Shown: positions 6,216-14,028 of the stretch, piece after piece
How positions within the stretch are numbered: the first letter of the stretch is position 1
Layout: every line of letters starts with the position of its first letter
Source of the DNA: DASSBR01 sp035701285
Lineage (GTDB): Bacteria > Pseudomonadota > Gammaproteobacteria > Natronospirales > DASSBR01
Length of the DNA: 26,696 nucleotides
NCBI GenBank assembly: GCA_035701285.1
Contig: DASSNT010000071.1
Coordinates: 1-26,696 of the forward strand
Direction: 5' to 3'
Program-made: the position numbers and the translations under genes
Notes under the pieces: generated by a model
Told to the model about the DNA's origin: nothing
Database searches by the model: none
What the model saw: the letters and a program-made list of their open reading frames with translations, nothing else

Positions 6216-8207
6216 ATGGCCATAGCCCTCAAAATCCTCAAGTGGACCGGCATCGCGCTGGGCGTGCTGATTGTCCTCATCGTTCTGCTGCTCGCGTTTT
6301 TCCCGTGGAACTGGTTGCGCGGGCCGATCAATCAAATCGTGTCGGACCGGTTGCACCGCGAATTCGCGATCAACGGCGACCTGCATGCCAATCTCCTGTC
6401 GCTGACGCCCTACATCAGCATCGAAAACGTCGAGCTGGCCAATGCGTCGTGGAGCCGGCCGCCGAAAAACATGCTGTCGATCCAGAAGGCGGAGTTCCGC
6501 ATCAGCCTGCCAGCGCTGCTGCACGGCGATATCGTGATTCCGGAAATCGCGCTGTCTCACCCGAACATTGACCTCGAAATCAACGCCGACGGCCAGCGTA
6601 ACTGGGTATTCAACCCCCGCGAGGCCAAGCGCCCCCAGCCGCCGCCGATTCCCGAGATCCACCTGTTGACGATCAACCAGGGTTCGATTCGCTTCCAGGA
6701 CGCCCCGCACAAGACGGACGTGACGCTGCATCTCTCCGCCTTCGCGCCGGGCTCGCCGGAGCATCAAGGCTACGGTATGAAGTTCGATGCCAACGGCACC
6801 TACAAAGGCGTCGACTTCGACGCCGACGGTCACGGCGGACCGGTCCTGTCGCTGCAGGATCCCAAGCGCCCCTACCCGCTCGAACTCACGATGAGCGCGG
6901 GCAAGACGCGCGGCACGATCCGCGGCACCATCACCAACCTGACCAAGCCGCGCGCGATGGACGTCGACTTCAAGCTCAGCGTGCACGGCCAGGACCTCTC
7001 GGTGCTGTACCCGCTCCTGCACGTGACGCTGCCGCCGACGCCGCCATACCGGGTGACCGGCCATCTGCAGCGCCACGGCGACACCTGGACATTCAAGGAT
7101 TTCGAAGGTCACATCGGCTCCAGCGATATCGAGGGCGGCGTCGCCTTTACCCGGACGGGGCCGCGGCCGATGCTGCGCGGCCATCTGAAATCGACGCTGC
7201 TCGACCTCAAGGACCTGGGCGGCCTGGTGGGTGCGCAGCCGAACGCCGCGCCGGCGGAGAGCCACGCGCACGCGATGCGGCAGATGGAAAACAAAGAGCG
7301 CGCGAGCGGCGATAACGTGCTGCCGAACACGCCGTTCCATCTGAAGCGGCTGCGCACCATGGACGCGGACATCTGGTTCAACGGCAAGGAAATCCGCGGC
7401 CGGAAGTGGCCGTTGAACGACCTCAAGCTGCACATCACGCTGGACGATGGCCTGCTGACGCTCGACCCGGTCGACTTCGGCGTCGCCGGCGGGCAGGTGA
7501 TCGCGACCGTCGTACTCAATGCGCGGGGCCAGCCGATCCAGGCCCGGGCGCAACTTGAGCTCCAACACCTGCAGCTTGCCACGGTCGCCCCGTCGATCGC
7601 GCTGATGGAAGGCAGCGAGGGCGTGTTCGGCGGGCGCGCACACCTCTCCGGCAAAGGCAACTCGGTGGCGACGCTACTCGGCACCATGAACGGCCATGTC
7701 GCCTTCGTGCTGACCAACGGCCGGATCAATCAGGAACTGGTCGAGTTGGCGGGTATCGACGCCAGCCAGTTCCTGGGGCTGCTGGTCAGCGGCGGCGACA
7801 TCATCCCGATCCGCTGCGGCGTCGGCGACTTCGTCGTCAACGACGGCCTGATGAAGATCAAGGTGCTGGTCTTCGACACCACCGACACAAACATCCATGC
7901 CGGCGGCATGATCAACTTCGCCAACGAAGCGCTGCGCGTCACGATTCGTCCGATCCCCAAGGACTTCAGCATCGGCAGCGCACGCGGGCCGATCACAATC
8001 GCCGGCACCCTGGGCAGCCCGTCCATCAGTCCCAGCGGTGAAACCATCGGCCGCGCGGCCGCGGCAGCGCTGCTGGGCCTCGCCGCCGGGCCGCTGGCGG
8101 CGCTGATCCCACTGATCGAAACCGGCCCCGGCCACAACGCGAACTGCCAGGCGCTGATCCAGCAAGCCCGGCGCGACGCGAGCAAAGCGCCGATGCAGCA
8201 GCCCTGA
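6216..8207 (+). CDS. AsmA family protein
   Basis: This 663-residue protein begins with a short cytoplasmic stretch and one membrane anchor (about 10-30), followed by a long beta-rich periplasmic region. AsmA-like proteins are thought to bridge the inner and outer membranes and help move phospholipids or assemble the outer membrane; that role is family knowledge. Supporting sequence includes SIENVELANASW (about 68-79), IPEIALSHPNIDLEINADGQ-type repeats, and the typical C-terminus with an alanine/leucine-rich segment followed by IETGPGHNANC. The length fits the shorter AsmA/YhjG-type members. It has its own -10 and is followed after 49 bases by ubiD on the same strand. Its ribosome site is weak. 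Confidence 0.9.
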   Translation: MAIALKILKWTGIALGVLIVLIVLLLAFFPWNWLRGPINQIVSDRLHREFAINGDLHANLLSLTPYISIENVELANASWSRPPKNMLSIQKAEFRISLPALLHGDIVIPEIALSHPNIDLEINADGQRNWVFNPREAKRPQPPPIPEIHLLTINQGSIRFQDAPHKTDVTLHLSAFAPGSPEHQGYGMKFDANGTYKGVDFDADGHGGPVLSLQDPKRPYPLELTMSAGKTRGTIRGTITNLTKPRAMDVDFKLSVHGQDLSVLYPLLHVTLPPTPPYRVTGHLQRHGDTWTFKDFEGHIGSSDIEGGVAFTRTGPRPMLRGHLKSTLLDLKDLGGLVGAQPNAAPAESHAHAMRQMENKERASGDNVLPNTPFHLKRLRTMDADIWFNGKEIRGRKWPLNDLKLHITLDDGLLTLDPVDFGVAGGQVIATVVLNARGQPIQARAQLELQHLQLATVAPSIALMEGSEGVFGGRAHLSGKGNSVATLLGTMNGHVAFVLTNGRINQELVELAGIDASQFLGLLVSGGDIIPIRCGVGDFVVNDGLMKIKVLVFDTTDTNIHAGGMINFANEALRVTIRPIPKDFSIGSARGPITIAGTLGSPSISPSGETIGRAAAAALLGLAAGPLAALIPLIETGPGHNANCQALIQQARRDASKAPMQQP

Positions 8208-8223
8208 TCCGGCCGTCGCGCCC

Positions 8224-8240
8224 GCCGGACCGCGTCCGGC
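8224..8240 (+). repeat. Perfect hairpin between the AsmA-like gene and ubiD
   Basis: GCCGGAC and GTCCGGC form a perfect 7-bp stem with loop CGC. There is no T-run after it. It lies just upstream of a TACAAT -10-like hexamer (8243-8248) and 16 bases before the ubiD start, so it could separate the two genes at the transcript or translation level. Confidence 0.45.
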
Positions 8241-8242
8241 TG

Positions 8243-8248
8243 TACAAT
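8243..8248 (+). promoter_or_regulatory. Possible -10 element for ubiD with a very short leader
   Basis: TACAAT matches TATAAT at five of six positions but ends only eight bases before the ubiD ATG at 8257. If used, transcription would start at or next to the start codon. No clear -35 and no clear Shine-Dalgarno are present. Confidence 0.3.
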
Positions 8249-8256
8249 GCTGGGCC

Positions 8257-9723
8257 ATGCAATACCAGGACCTGCGCGACTTCATCCGCCAGCTTGAGGC
8301 GGCCGGCGAACTGAAACGGGTCGGCCTCGAGATCGACCCGCATCTCGAGATGACCGAAATCTGCGACCGCACGCTTAAGGCAGGCGGCCCGGCGCTGCTG
8401 TTCGAACGTCCGAAGGGGCATTCGATGCCGGTACTCGGCAACCTGTTTGGCACGCCGGAGCGCGTCGCGCGGGCGATGGGGCAGGATTCGGTCGCGGCGC
8501 TGCGCGATGTCGGCCGGCTGCTGGCAACGCTGAAATCACCCGAGCCGCCGGCGGGGCTGCGCGACGCGTGGAGCAAGCTGCCGCTGTTCAAGCAGGTGCT
8601 GGCGATGGCGCCGAAGATGGTGCGCGACGCGCCGTGCCAGGCGCACCGGATCGAGGGCGACGCGGTCGATCTGGCGAACCTGCCCATCCAGACCTGCTGG
8701 CCGGAAGACGCCGGCCCGCTGATCACCTGGGGCCTGGTGACGACACGCGGGCCGCACAAGCCGCGCCAGAACATGGGCATTTACCGCCAGCAGGTGATCG
8801 GGCCGAACAAGCTCATCATGCGCTGGCTGGCGCACCGCGGCGGGGCGCTCGATTTTCGCGACTGGCAGCAGGCGCACCCGGGCGAGCCTTTCCCGATCGC
8901 GGTCACGTTGGGGGCCGACCCGGCGACGATCCTCGCGGCCGTCACGCCGGTGCCGGACACCTTGTCCGAGTACGCCTTCGCCGGGCTGTTGCGCGGCGGG
9001 CGTACCGAACTGGTCCGCTGCGTCGGCAGCGAGCTGGAAGTGCCGACGAGCGCGGAAATCGTGCTGGAAGGCGTGATTCATCCGGACGAGACGGCGCCGG
9101 AAGGGCCGTTCGGCGACCACACTGGCTACTACAACGAGGTCGAGCGCTTCCCGGTGTTTACGGTCGAGCGCATCACCCATCGCGACAATCCGATCTACCA
9201 CAGCACCTATACCGGCCGCCCGCCGGACGAGCCGGCCGTGCTCGGCGTGGCGCTGAATGAAGTGTTCGTACCGCTCCTGCAGCAACAGTTCCCGGAAATT
9301 GCCGACTTTTACCTGCCGCCGGAAGGCTGTTCCTACCGGATGGCGGTGGTCAGCATGCGCAAGGAATACGCCGGCCACGCCAAGCGCGTGATGTTCGGCG
9401 TCTGGTCGTTCCTGCGCCAGTTCATGTACACCAAGTTCGTGATCGTGACCGACGAGGATGTCGACGTGCGCAATTGGCAGGATGTGATCTGGGCCGTCAC
9501 CACGCGAATGGACCCGGCGCGCGACTGCGTGATCGTCGACAACACGCCGATCGATTACCTTGATTTCGCCTCGCCGGTGGCGGGGCTGGGCTCCAAGATC
9601 GGCTTCGACGCCACGAATAAATGGCCGGGAGAAACAAGCCGCGAGTGGGGCCGGCCCATCCGGATGAGCGATGATGTCAAAGCGCGTGTGGATGAGATTT
9701 GGGGGGAACTCGGAATCGGTTAG
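8257..9723 (+). CDS. ubiD: 4-hydroxy-3-polyprenylbenzoate decarboxylase UbiD
   Basis: UbiD removes the carboxyl group from polyprenyl-4-hydroxybenzoate in ubiquinone synthesis, using the prenylated flavin made by UbiX. The 488-residue length fits the family. Visible motifs include the N-terminal YQDLRDFIRQLEAAGELKRV, NMGIYRQQV (172-180, cofactor region), PEGPFGDHTGYY (281-292, with the conserved acidic residue) and THRDNPIYHSTYTGRPPDE (about 307-325). ubiX is not in this window, though another ubiquinone factor, UbiK, is encoded about 12 kb away. The stop is TAG; the following 418 bases are non-coding and rich in hairpins. Confidence 0.97.
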   Translation: MQYQDLRDFIRQLEAAGELKRVGLEIDPHLEMTEICDRTLKAGGPALLFERPKGHSMPVLGNLFGTPERVARAMGQDSVAALRDVGRLLATLKSPEPPAGLRDAWSKLPLFKQVLAMAPKMVRDAPCQAHRIEGDAVDLANLPIQTCWPEDAGPLITWGLVTTRGPHKPRQNMGIYRQQVIGPNKLIMRWLAHRGGALDFRDWQQAHPGEPFPIAVTLGADPATILAAVTPVPDTLSEYAFAGLLRGGRTELVRCVGSELEVPTSAEIVLEGVIHPDETAPEGPFGDHTGYYNEVERFPVFTVERITHRDNPIYHSTYTGRPPDEPAVLGVALNEVFVPLLQQQFPEIADFYLPPEGCSYRMAVVSMRKEYAGHAKRVMFGVWSFLRQFMYTKFVIVTDEDVDVRNWQDVIWAVTTRMDPARDCVIVDNTPIDYLDFASPVAGLGSKIGFDATNKWPGETSREWGRPIRMSDDVKARVDEIWGELGIG

Positions 9724-9798
9724 TACACCGCCGGTTTTGTTCCTGTTCGCTACCGGGCACCCTCACCCCAACCCTTCTCTCGAAGGGAAAGGGGAGCT

Positions 9799-9826
9799 AA
9801 AAAATATGCCGGCCAGGAAGGCCGGC
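9799..9826 (-). terminator. Minus-strand intrinsic terminator
   Basis: On the minus strand a 7-bp GC-only stem (GCCGGCC, loop TTCCT, GGCCGGC) is followed by ATA and six Ts. This is a good rho-independent terminator for leftward transcription, yet no minus-strand gene lies to its right before parA. It could end a leftward transcript from the hairpin block or protect ubiD from antisense reading. It lacks a T-run in the plus direction. Confidence 0.55.
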
Positions 9827-9850
9827 TCTTAACCCGCGATTTGAGCGCAG

Positions 9851-9948
9851 CCGAAGATCGGACCAAAAATGGGGGAAACAAGGAGCAGTGTCCGAGCGCA
9901 GGAACGCGCGAGTTCTGCTCCGGCCCCCATTTTTGGTCCGATCTTCGG
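9851..9948. repeat. Perfect 25-bp inverted repeat, MITE-like
   Basis: Arms 9851-9875 and 9924-9948 are exact reverse complements (outer end CCGAAGATCGG, inner end AATGGGGG). A second pair, GGAGCAG (9882-9888) and CTGCTCC (9915-9921), extends the stem inside, giving roughly 32 base pairs. The 8-mer GAGCGCAG directly abuts the left arm (9843-9850) and recurs inside at 9894-9901. No transposase is present and no flanking target duplication is evident. Confidence 0.8.
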
Positions 9949-9951
9949 GAA

Positions 9952-9979
9952 GTCCAAAGTGCAGGGATGCACTTTGGAC
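9952..9979 (+). repeat. Perfect 12-bp hairpin with GNRA-type tetraloop
   Basis: GTCCAAAGTGCA and TGCACTTTGGAC pair perfectly around GGGA, a GNRA tetraloop if read as plus-strand RNA. It starts four bases after the long inverted repeat. Confidence 0.7.
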
Positions 9980-10002
9980 CAAGCTCCATGAGCAATGGTT
10001 TT

Positions 10003-10030
10003 GGTGACTTTTGCCGAAACAAAAGTCACC
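10003..10030. repeat. 11-bp hairpin of a dispersed proteobacterial repeat
   Basis: GGTGACTTTTG and CAAAAGTCACC pair perfectly around CCGAAA. From memory, this motif is a common dispersed intergenic repeat in xanthomonad-like genomes, often mis-annotated as short proteins containing VTFVSAKVTK. Confidence 0.6.
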
Positions 10031-10105
10031 CGGCCGCCGGGCCGGAAACCGGCACCCAATCAATCCGCCACCGAAGGTGGCGCAAAACCTCAGCGCTATA
10101 GGGTC

Positions 10106-10136
10106 TATACTTAGCCGAGCAAGCGGCAAACAGGAG
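10106..10136 (+). promoter_or_regulatory. parA promoter -10 and ribosome-binding site
   Basis: TATACT (10106-10111) lies 30 bases before the parA start and AGGAG (10132-10136) five bases before it. No good -35 is seen. On the opposite strand TATAGC (10095-10100) could serve a leftward transcript through the hairpin block. Confidence 0.5.
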
Positions 10137-10141
10137 ACATC

Positions 10142-10780
10142 ATGCGCACGATCATGGTCATGAACCCGAAGGGCGGCTGCGGCAAAACGACCATCGCCAC
10201 CAATCTGGCCAGCCACTACGCCAACCAGGGCCTCGCGACGGTGCTGGCCGATTTCGATCCGCAGCGGTCCAGCCTCGACTGGCTGGCGATGCGTTCCGAG
10301 GATCGCCCGGCGATTCACGGCGTGGCCGGATTCGAAGATGGACTGCGCGGTGTCGGCCGCGGCGCCGACGTGCTGATCATCGATGCCCCGGCCCGTGCCC
10401 ACGGGCCGGAACTGACCGAGATGGTGCGGCGCGCGGAAACGATCCTGGTGCCAGTGCTGCCGTCACCGGTGGACATTTTCGCCGCGAAACGATTCGCCGA
10501 CGAACTACAGCAAGTGGGCAAAGTCGAGCGCAAGGAAGTGAGGATCGGGTTGATCGCCAATCGTGTCCGGGACACCACGCTGATCGCCCACGACCTGGGC
10601 GTGTTCCTGAACCGGATGCACCTGCCGATCGTCGGCCGGTTGCGCGACGCACAGAACTACATTCGCGCATTCGCCCGCGGCATGGGCGTCAATGAACTGC
10701 CCCCGTACCTGGCGCTACCGGATGTGCGGCAGTGGGAGGAGGTAACCGGCTGGCTGAACTCGAAGCGTTCGCAGCCGTAA
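10142..10780 (+). CDS. Orphan ParA-like ATPase
   Basis: This 212-residue protein is a deviant-Walker P-loop ATPase of the ParA/MinD/Soj family. It has the signature-lysine Walker A motif KGGCGKTT (10-17), the DFDPQRSSLDWL segment (38-48) and a Walker B-like VLIIDAPA (77-84, D81). ParA proteins bind DNA or membrane dynamically and position cargo. No parB, parS cluster or partner gene lies beside it, and it lacks the N-terminal extension of plasmid ParAs, so it is an orphan member; cargo positioning similar to McdA or PpfA is possible but unproven. It is monocistronic, with its own -10 and AGGAG site, and converges on hemY across a palindromic repeat. Confidence 0.88.
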   Translation: MRTIMVMNPKGGCGKTTIATNLASHYANQGLATVLADFDPQRSSLDWLAMRSEDRPAIHGVAGFEDGLRGVGRGADVLIIDAPARAHGPELTEMVRRAETILVPVLPSPVDIFAAKRFADELQQVGKVERKEVRIGLIANRVRDTTLIAHDLGVFLNRMHLPIVGRLRDAQNYIRAFARGMGVNELPPYLALPDVRQWEEVTGWLNSKRSQP

Positions 10781-10793
10781 GGGTCGATCTGGA

Positions 10794-10886
10794 AATCCCC
10801 CTCTAACTCCCCCTTCCTCGCTATGCGAGCAAAGGGGAGAACAAGACTACGGCCGCAGGCCGGAAGGGAGAAGCTGGAGGGGGATT
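10794..10886. repeat. Palindromic repeat copy A between parA and hemY
   Basis: AATCCCCCTC (10794-10803) is the exact inverse of GAGGGGGATT (10877-10886). Inside are stems CTCGC/GCGAG (10817-10829) and CGGCC-GCA-GGCCG (10850-10862), then GGAAGGG. The order of parts matches copy B at 20678-20740. It separates two convergent genes and is the only candidate terminator structure for either. Confidence 0.75.
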
Positions 10887-10895
10887 CTTCCGCAG

Positions 10896-12140
10896 CTAAG
10901 GCTCCGAACCCGCCGCGGCCCGGGCCGGCAGTAACGCCGCCGACGGCAGCACCGATTTCTCACCTACCGTCAGCGCCAGCGCCGCCTTGTAATTTTCTGC
11001 CGCCGCCGACTCTTCGCCCAGCGATTCCAGCAACCGGGCGAGTTCTGCATAGCTCTCGGTGCGCTTGCCGTTGTGCACGCTGTTTTCCAGGTAGCTTCGC
11101 GCCTTGCCCCACAGTTCACAGGCGATCGCCACCCGGCCTGCGGTCAGCAGCAGCGCGGCGCTGTCGTTGCGCTGTTTGAGCCAGCCTTCGACGCGTGTCA
11201 GCAGACGCGACGGGTTGTCGCTCTGGATCAGGCCGTACAGCCGCACCAGCTCGTCGTCCCAGTCCGCCTTCAGCTGCGTGCGGATGAATTCTTCGGCCGC
11301 GTCGTTGGCGCCGGCGTCAATCAGCGCCCGCGCGTAGGGCTGCGTCGCCGCGGGACGCGCCCGCAAATGCCGCGACAGGCTTTGCCACAGCGAATCGAGT
11401 CGCACGGTATCCTGCCGCGCCGCAGCCTTGCCCATCAGCACGGCCACCGTATCGAGCTCGATCTCGTCGATTCGATCGAGCGGCATCGCCTTGTAATTGC
11501 GCAGCGAGGCGAGCAGGCCGTGCAGCTGCTCGTAATCGCCCAGCTCCTTGTACAGCCGGGCCAGCAGCCGCAGCGCGTGAACGTGATGCGGCTTGAGTTC
11601 CTGGATGCGCCGGAGCGTCGCCAGCGCAAGTTCGAACTGCCGGTGGGCGATCTGCAGCTCCGCCTGCGTCAGCAGTACCGCCATGCGCGCCTTGTCGTTC
11701 AGTTCGTAGGCCTTGTGCAGATACTCGTCGCGCCGATCATGCGCCCCCTGCAACTGGGCCGCGCGGGCCGCGGCGAGATAATTGAGCAGCGCCATATCGC
11801 TGCCGTCGGCGGCGCGCACCACCTGCTTCTCGCCTTTTTCCCAGCGGCCTTCGGAAACGTCGATCAGGCCATTGATGAAATCACGGTTGGAACGGCGGGC
11901 GCGGTTGGCCCGGCGGCCTTCGCCGAGCGCGCGCGGCACCCGCGTCAGGCGGACGACCAGCCGCACCAGCACGTACAGGACGATGAAGGCGAGAATGCCG
12001 AAAAGAACCAGCGCGACCAGCGACATTTCGGCGGCGAGGTCGCCATAGCGAAACAGTACGTAGCCGTTGTCGGCCTGCAGCGCGACGCCGATCAGCGTCG
12101 CGATGGCCAGCACGATGACGAGCGCGACGGCGCGCTTCAT
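10896..12140 (-). CDS. hemY: HemY-type TPR protein
   Basis: This is the proteobacterial HemY of hemCDXY operons, an inner-membrane protein with two N-terminal membrane segments (about 5-22 and 38-62; HemY_N domain) and a cytoplasmic or periplasmic TPR-rich region (about 90-400). It is not the Bacillus protoporphyrinogen oxidase of the same name. Typical sequence includes NGYVLFRYGD (about 25-34) and repeated helical pairs such as LNYLAAARAAQLQG. Its exact role in tetrapyrrole metabolism is unknown. The 414-residue length fits. The start ATG overlaps the hemX stop (ATGA at 12137-12140), indicating coupling. Confidence 0.93.
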   Translation of the reverse strand: MKRAVALVIVLAIATLIGVALQADNGYVLFRYGDLAAEMSLVALVLFGILAFIVLYVLVRLVVRLTRVPRALGEGRRANRARRSNRDFINGLIDVSEGRWEKGEKQVVRAADGSDMALLNYLAAARAAQLQGAHDRRDEYLHKAYELNDKARMAVLLTQAELQIAHRQFELALATLRRIQELKPHHVHALRLLARLYKELGDYEQLHGLLASLRNYKAMPLDRIDEIELDTVAVLMGKAAARQDTVRLDSLWQSLSRHLRARPAATQPYARALIDAGANDAAEEFIRTQLKADWDDELVRLYGLIQSDNPSRLLTRVEGWLKQRNDSAALLLTAGRVAIACELWGKARSYLENSVHNGKRTESYAELARLLESLGEESAAAENYKAALALTVGEKSVLPSAALLPARAAAGSEP

Positions 12141-13270
12141 GGCGCCGCATCCGCGGCAGCCTGCCGGCGCAGCCGCTCAAGTGCGTCGAACGCCGGCGAC
12201 AGGTCCGGCAGCGGCGGTTGCAACCGTGCGTCGCGCAATTGCGTCAGCATCGCGAGCGCACTTTTGACCTGCTGGTCGTCGCCGTTGAAGTACTGGCCGA
12301 GCCAGGCGCGGGCGCGTTCGATGCTCGCGCGGTAGGCGTCCGCGTCGCCCTCCAGGGCGGCGAGCCGCGCCGCGTCCAGCTCCAGACTCAGGTTGCGGTA
12401 GAGAAACCAGCGCTGCTCCGGCGCCAGCAGCGGATGGATGTCCTTGCCTACGCGACGCACCGTCACCAGCTCGCTGAAGGCGCTGGCGAGGCCGGCACCC
12501 ATCTGCTGCCACCAGTGCTGTGGCCTGGCGGGCGGCGCGGATTGTTCCGCTTCCGCCGCAAGCGCCGGCGTCTGCAGCGGCAGCGCGGCAACCTGCGATG
12601 CGAGAGCAGCCAGCTTTTGCGCCACCGCATCGGCCGGGTCCGATGGCTTGTCGCCCAGTTCCGCCAACGCGGCAGCGATCTGGTTGCGCAGCGTTTGCGC
12701 CGCCGGCGTATTCAGCCCCGCCAGCGCCTGCGCCGCACCGCTGAGCGCGGCGCGCATCGCGGCGGCATCGTGTCGGATCCGCGCCTGGTGGCGAGCGACC
12801 CGCAGCAGGTAAGCGGCGTCGGCGATATGGGCGCCGGCACGCGGTTCGGTAACCGCCTGCTGCAGCGTGCCGATGGCGTGGCGGGTGTCGGACGCGACCG
12901 CATCAATCCGCGTGCTCATATTGGCCAGCGTACTTTTGGTCTCGCGATTGAGATCTGCGATTTCGCCTTTCAGCTGATCGGCCGCCGCGACCTGGCCGGC
13001 GACCTGTTTGAGCTGCTGCTGCAGGCCGGCCAGCGCAGCCTGCTGTCGCGCAACCGTCTGCTGCAGCGCCGGCACCTGGTCGGCGCGAGCGATAACGGTG
13101 CGTGCCCGCCACCAGGTGTAGGCGCTGCCGGCGAGCGCCAGCAGCGCGATAATCAGCGCCAGCCCGACCGCCAGCGAATTAAGCCCGCCTTTACGCGGCG
13201 GCTTCGGCGCCCTGGCAGTTTTTGGGGCGGCCGGCTTGTCGGCGGGAGGTTGGGATTGCGATTTGCTCAT
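12137..13270 (-). CDS. hemX: HemX, membrane-anchored protein of the heme operon
   Basis: The product of 377 residues has a proline/lysine-rich cytoplasmic N-terminus, one membrane helix (about 32-53) and a long helical domain with a coiled coil (about 60-125) before the conserved C-terminal part (WFLYRNLSLELDAARLAAL, about 285-303). The family is often labelled uroporphyrinogen-III C-methyltransferase, but no methyltransferase motif is visible. The start at 13270 (ATG) forms an ATGA overlap with the hemD stop and is preferred over an in-frame GTG six codons earlier. It is followed by hemY with another four-base overlap. Confidence 0.9.
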   Translation of the reverse strand: MSKSQSQPPADKPAAPKTARAPKPPRKGGLNSLAVGLALIIALLALAGSAYTWWRARTVIARADQVPALQQTVARQQAALAGLQQQLKQVAGQVAAADQLKGEIADLNRETKSTLANMSTRIDAVASDTRHAIGTLQQAVTEPRAGAHIADAAYLLRVARHQARIRHDAAAMRAALSGAAQALAGLNTPAAQTLRNQIAAALAELGDKPSDPADAVAQKLAALASQVAALPLQTPALAAEAEQSAPPARPQHWWQQMGAGLASAFSELVTVRRVGKDIHPLLAPEQRWFLYRNLSLELDAARLAALEGDADAYRASIERARAWLGQYFNGDDQQVKSALAMLTQLRDARLQPPLPDLSPAFDALERLRRQAAADAAP

Positions 13271-14028
13271 GGATGTTCCGGTCGCCACTGCTCAAGCGCT
13301 GCGATCAGCGCTGCGTCGCTCGCATCGGCAGCTTGAACGAGCCGCCTGTAGCCTGAAATTTCCGCCTTTTTTACCACACGCGGCGACGGCACCACCAGTT
13401 GCGTATTCAACAGGCGCTCGCGGTTGGCACCGGTGGCAAGCCCGGTCAGGTGATCGAGTGCGGCGACGCTGGTCACCAGCAGCGCCGCGTCCGGGTGTCG
13501 ACCCAGCCAGTCGAACAACCGTTGACCGTCCGGGGGCGGAACGCGCCGGTACAACGGCAACACGGTCAGATCAGCGCCGCGGGCGCGCAGCGCGTCTTCC
13601 AGCACCTCGCGCCCGTCCGCGCCGGCTGCGATCAACACCCGTCTGCCCTGCAGATTGGCCAGCGCAGGCACGGCCAGGAGCGGTTCGGCACCGGCGCCCT
13701 CGGTCGGTTCAATGATCTGCTTGATGCCCTGACCGCGTAATGCCGCCGCCGTCCCCGGACCGACCGCCGCGGCGGCCAGACCCTCAGGCCACGGCTGCGG
13801 GCGGACCGCGAACAGCTGCGCGGCGGCGCTCGGACTGACGCAAATAACCAGATCGAAGGTGTCGAGGTTCGCGATGATATCGGCCGCCGTGGCTTGGAGC
13901 GGCAGCGGTTCGATGACGATCGCGGGGAATTGCAGAACGGCGGCGCCCATCGCATCGAGCTGCGCCGCGAGCGCATCGCCCGTGCCCGCGGGCCGGGTGA
14001 CGACGACGCTCAGGCCCGCCAGGCTCAA
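13267..14028 (-). CDS. hemD: Uroporphyrinogen-III synthase
   Basis: HemD cyclises hydroxymethylbilane with ring-D inversion to give uroporphyrinogen III, the branch point for heme, siroheme and cobalamin. The sequence is poorly conserved across the family but has the expected two-domain layout: VVVTRPAGTGDALAAQL (8-24), VSPSAAAQLF (about 64-73), VGPGTAAAL (about 89-97) and the second-domain LPLYRRVPP and LLVTSVAALDHL segments. Length, 253 residues, is typical. The start is a TTG that overlaps the hemC stop as TTGA, mirroring the ATGA overlaps downstream; no other in-frame start gives a complete first strand. Confidence 0.93.
   Translation of the reverse strand: MSLAGLSVVVTRPAGTGDALAAQLDAMGAAVLQFPAIVIEPLPLQATAADIIANLDTFDLVICVSPSAAAQLFAVRPQPWPEGLAAAAVGPGTAAALRGQGIKQIIEPTEGAGAEPLLAVPALANLQGRRVLIAAGADGREVLEDALRARGADLTVLPLYRRVPPPDGQRLFDWLGRHPDAALLVTSVAALDHLTGLATGANRERLLNTQLVVPSPRVVKKAEISGYRRLVQAADASDAALIAALEQWRPEHP

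Larger units (their letters stand above)
9724..10141. other. Intergenic block with seven hairpins and dispersed repeats
   Basis: This is the only gap above 300 bases. In order it holds CCCTTC/GAAGGG (9772-9786 region), GCCGGCC/GGCCGGC (9808-9826), a perfect 25-bp inverted repeat (9851-9875 with 9924-9948), a perfect 12-bp stem with GGGA tetraloop (9952-9979), an 11-bp stem GGTGACTTTTG/CAAAAGTCACC (10003-10030), CCGGCC/GGCCGG (10030-10045) and CGCCACC/GGTGGCG (10066-10082). Short minus-strand open frames here merely translate these repeats and are not credible genes. The parA promoter and ribosome site occupy the right end. Confidence 0.85.

Noticed and set aside
6195..7643. 482-residue minus-strand frame opposite the AsmA-like gene
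   Set aside because: Low-complexity Arg/Val/Gln composition typical of a shadow; the AsmA-like protein has a membrane anchor and family motifs.
9750..10402. Two minus-strand frames (90 and 201 residues) in the ubiD-parA gap
   Set aside because: They translate the palindromic repeats and run antisense into parA; sequence such as VTFVSAKVTK is a known artefact of a dispersed repeat.
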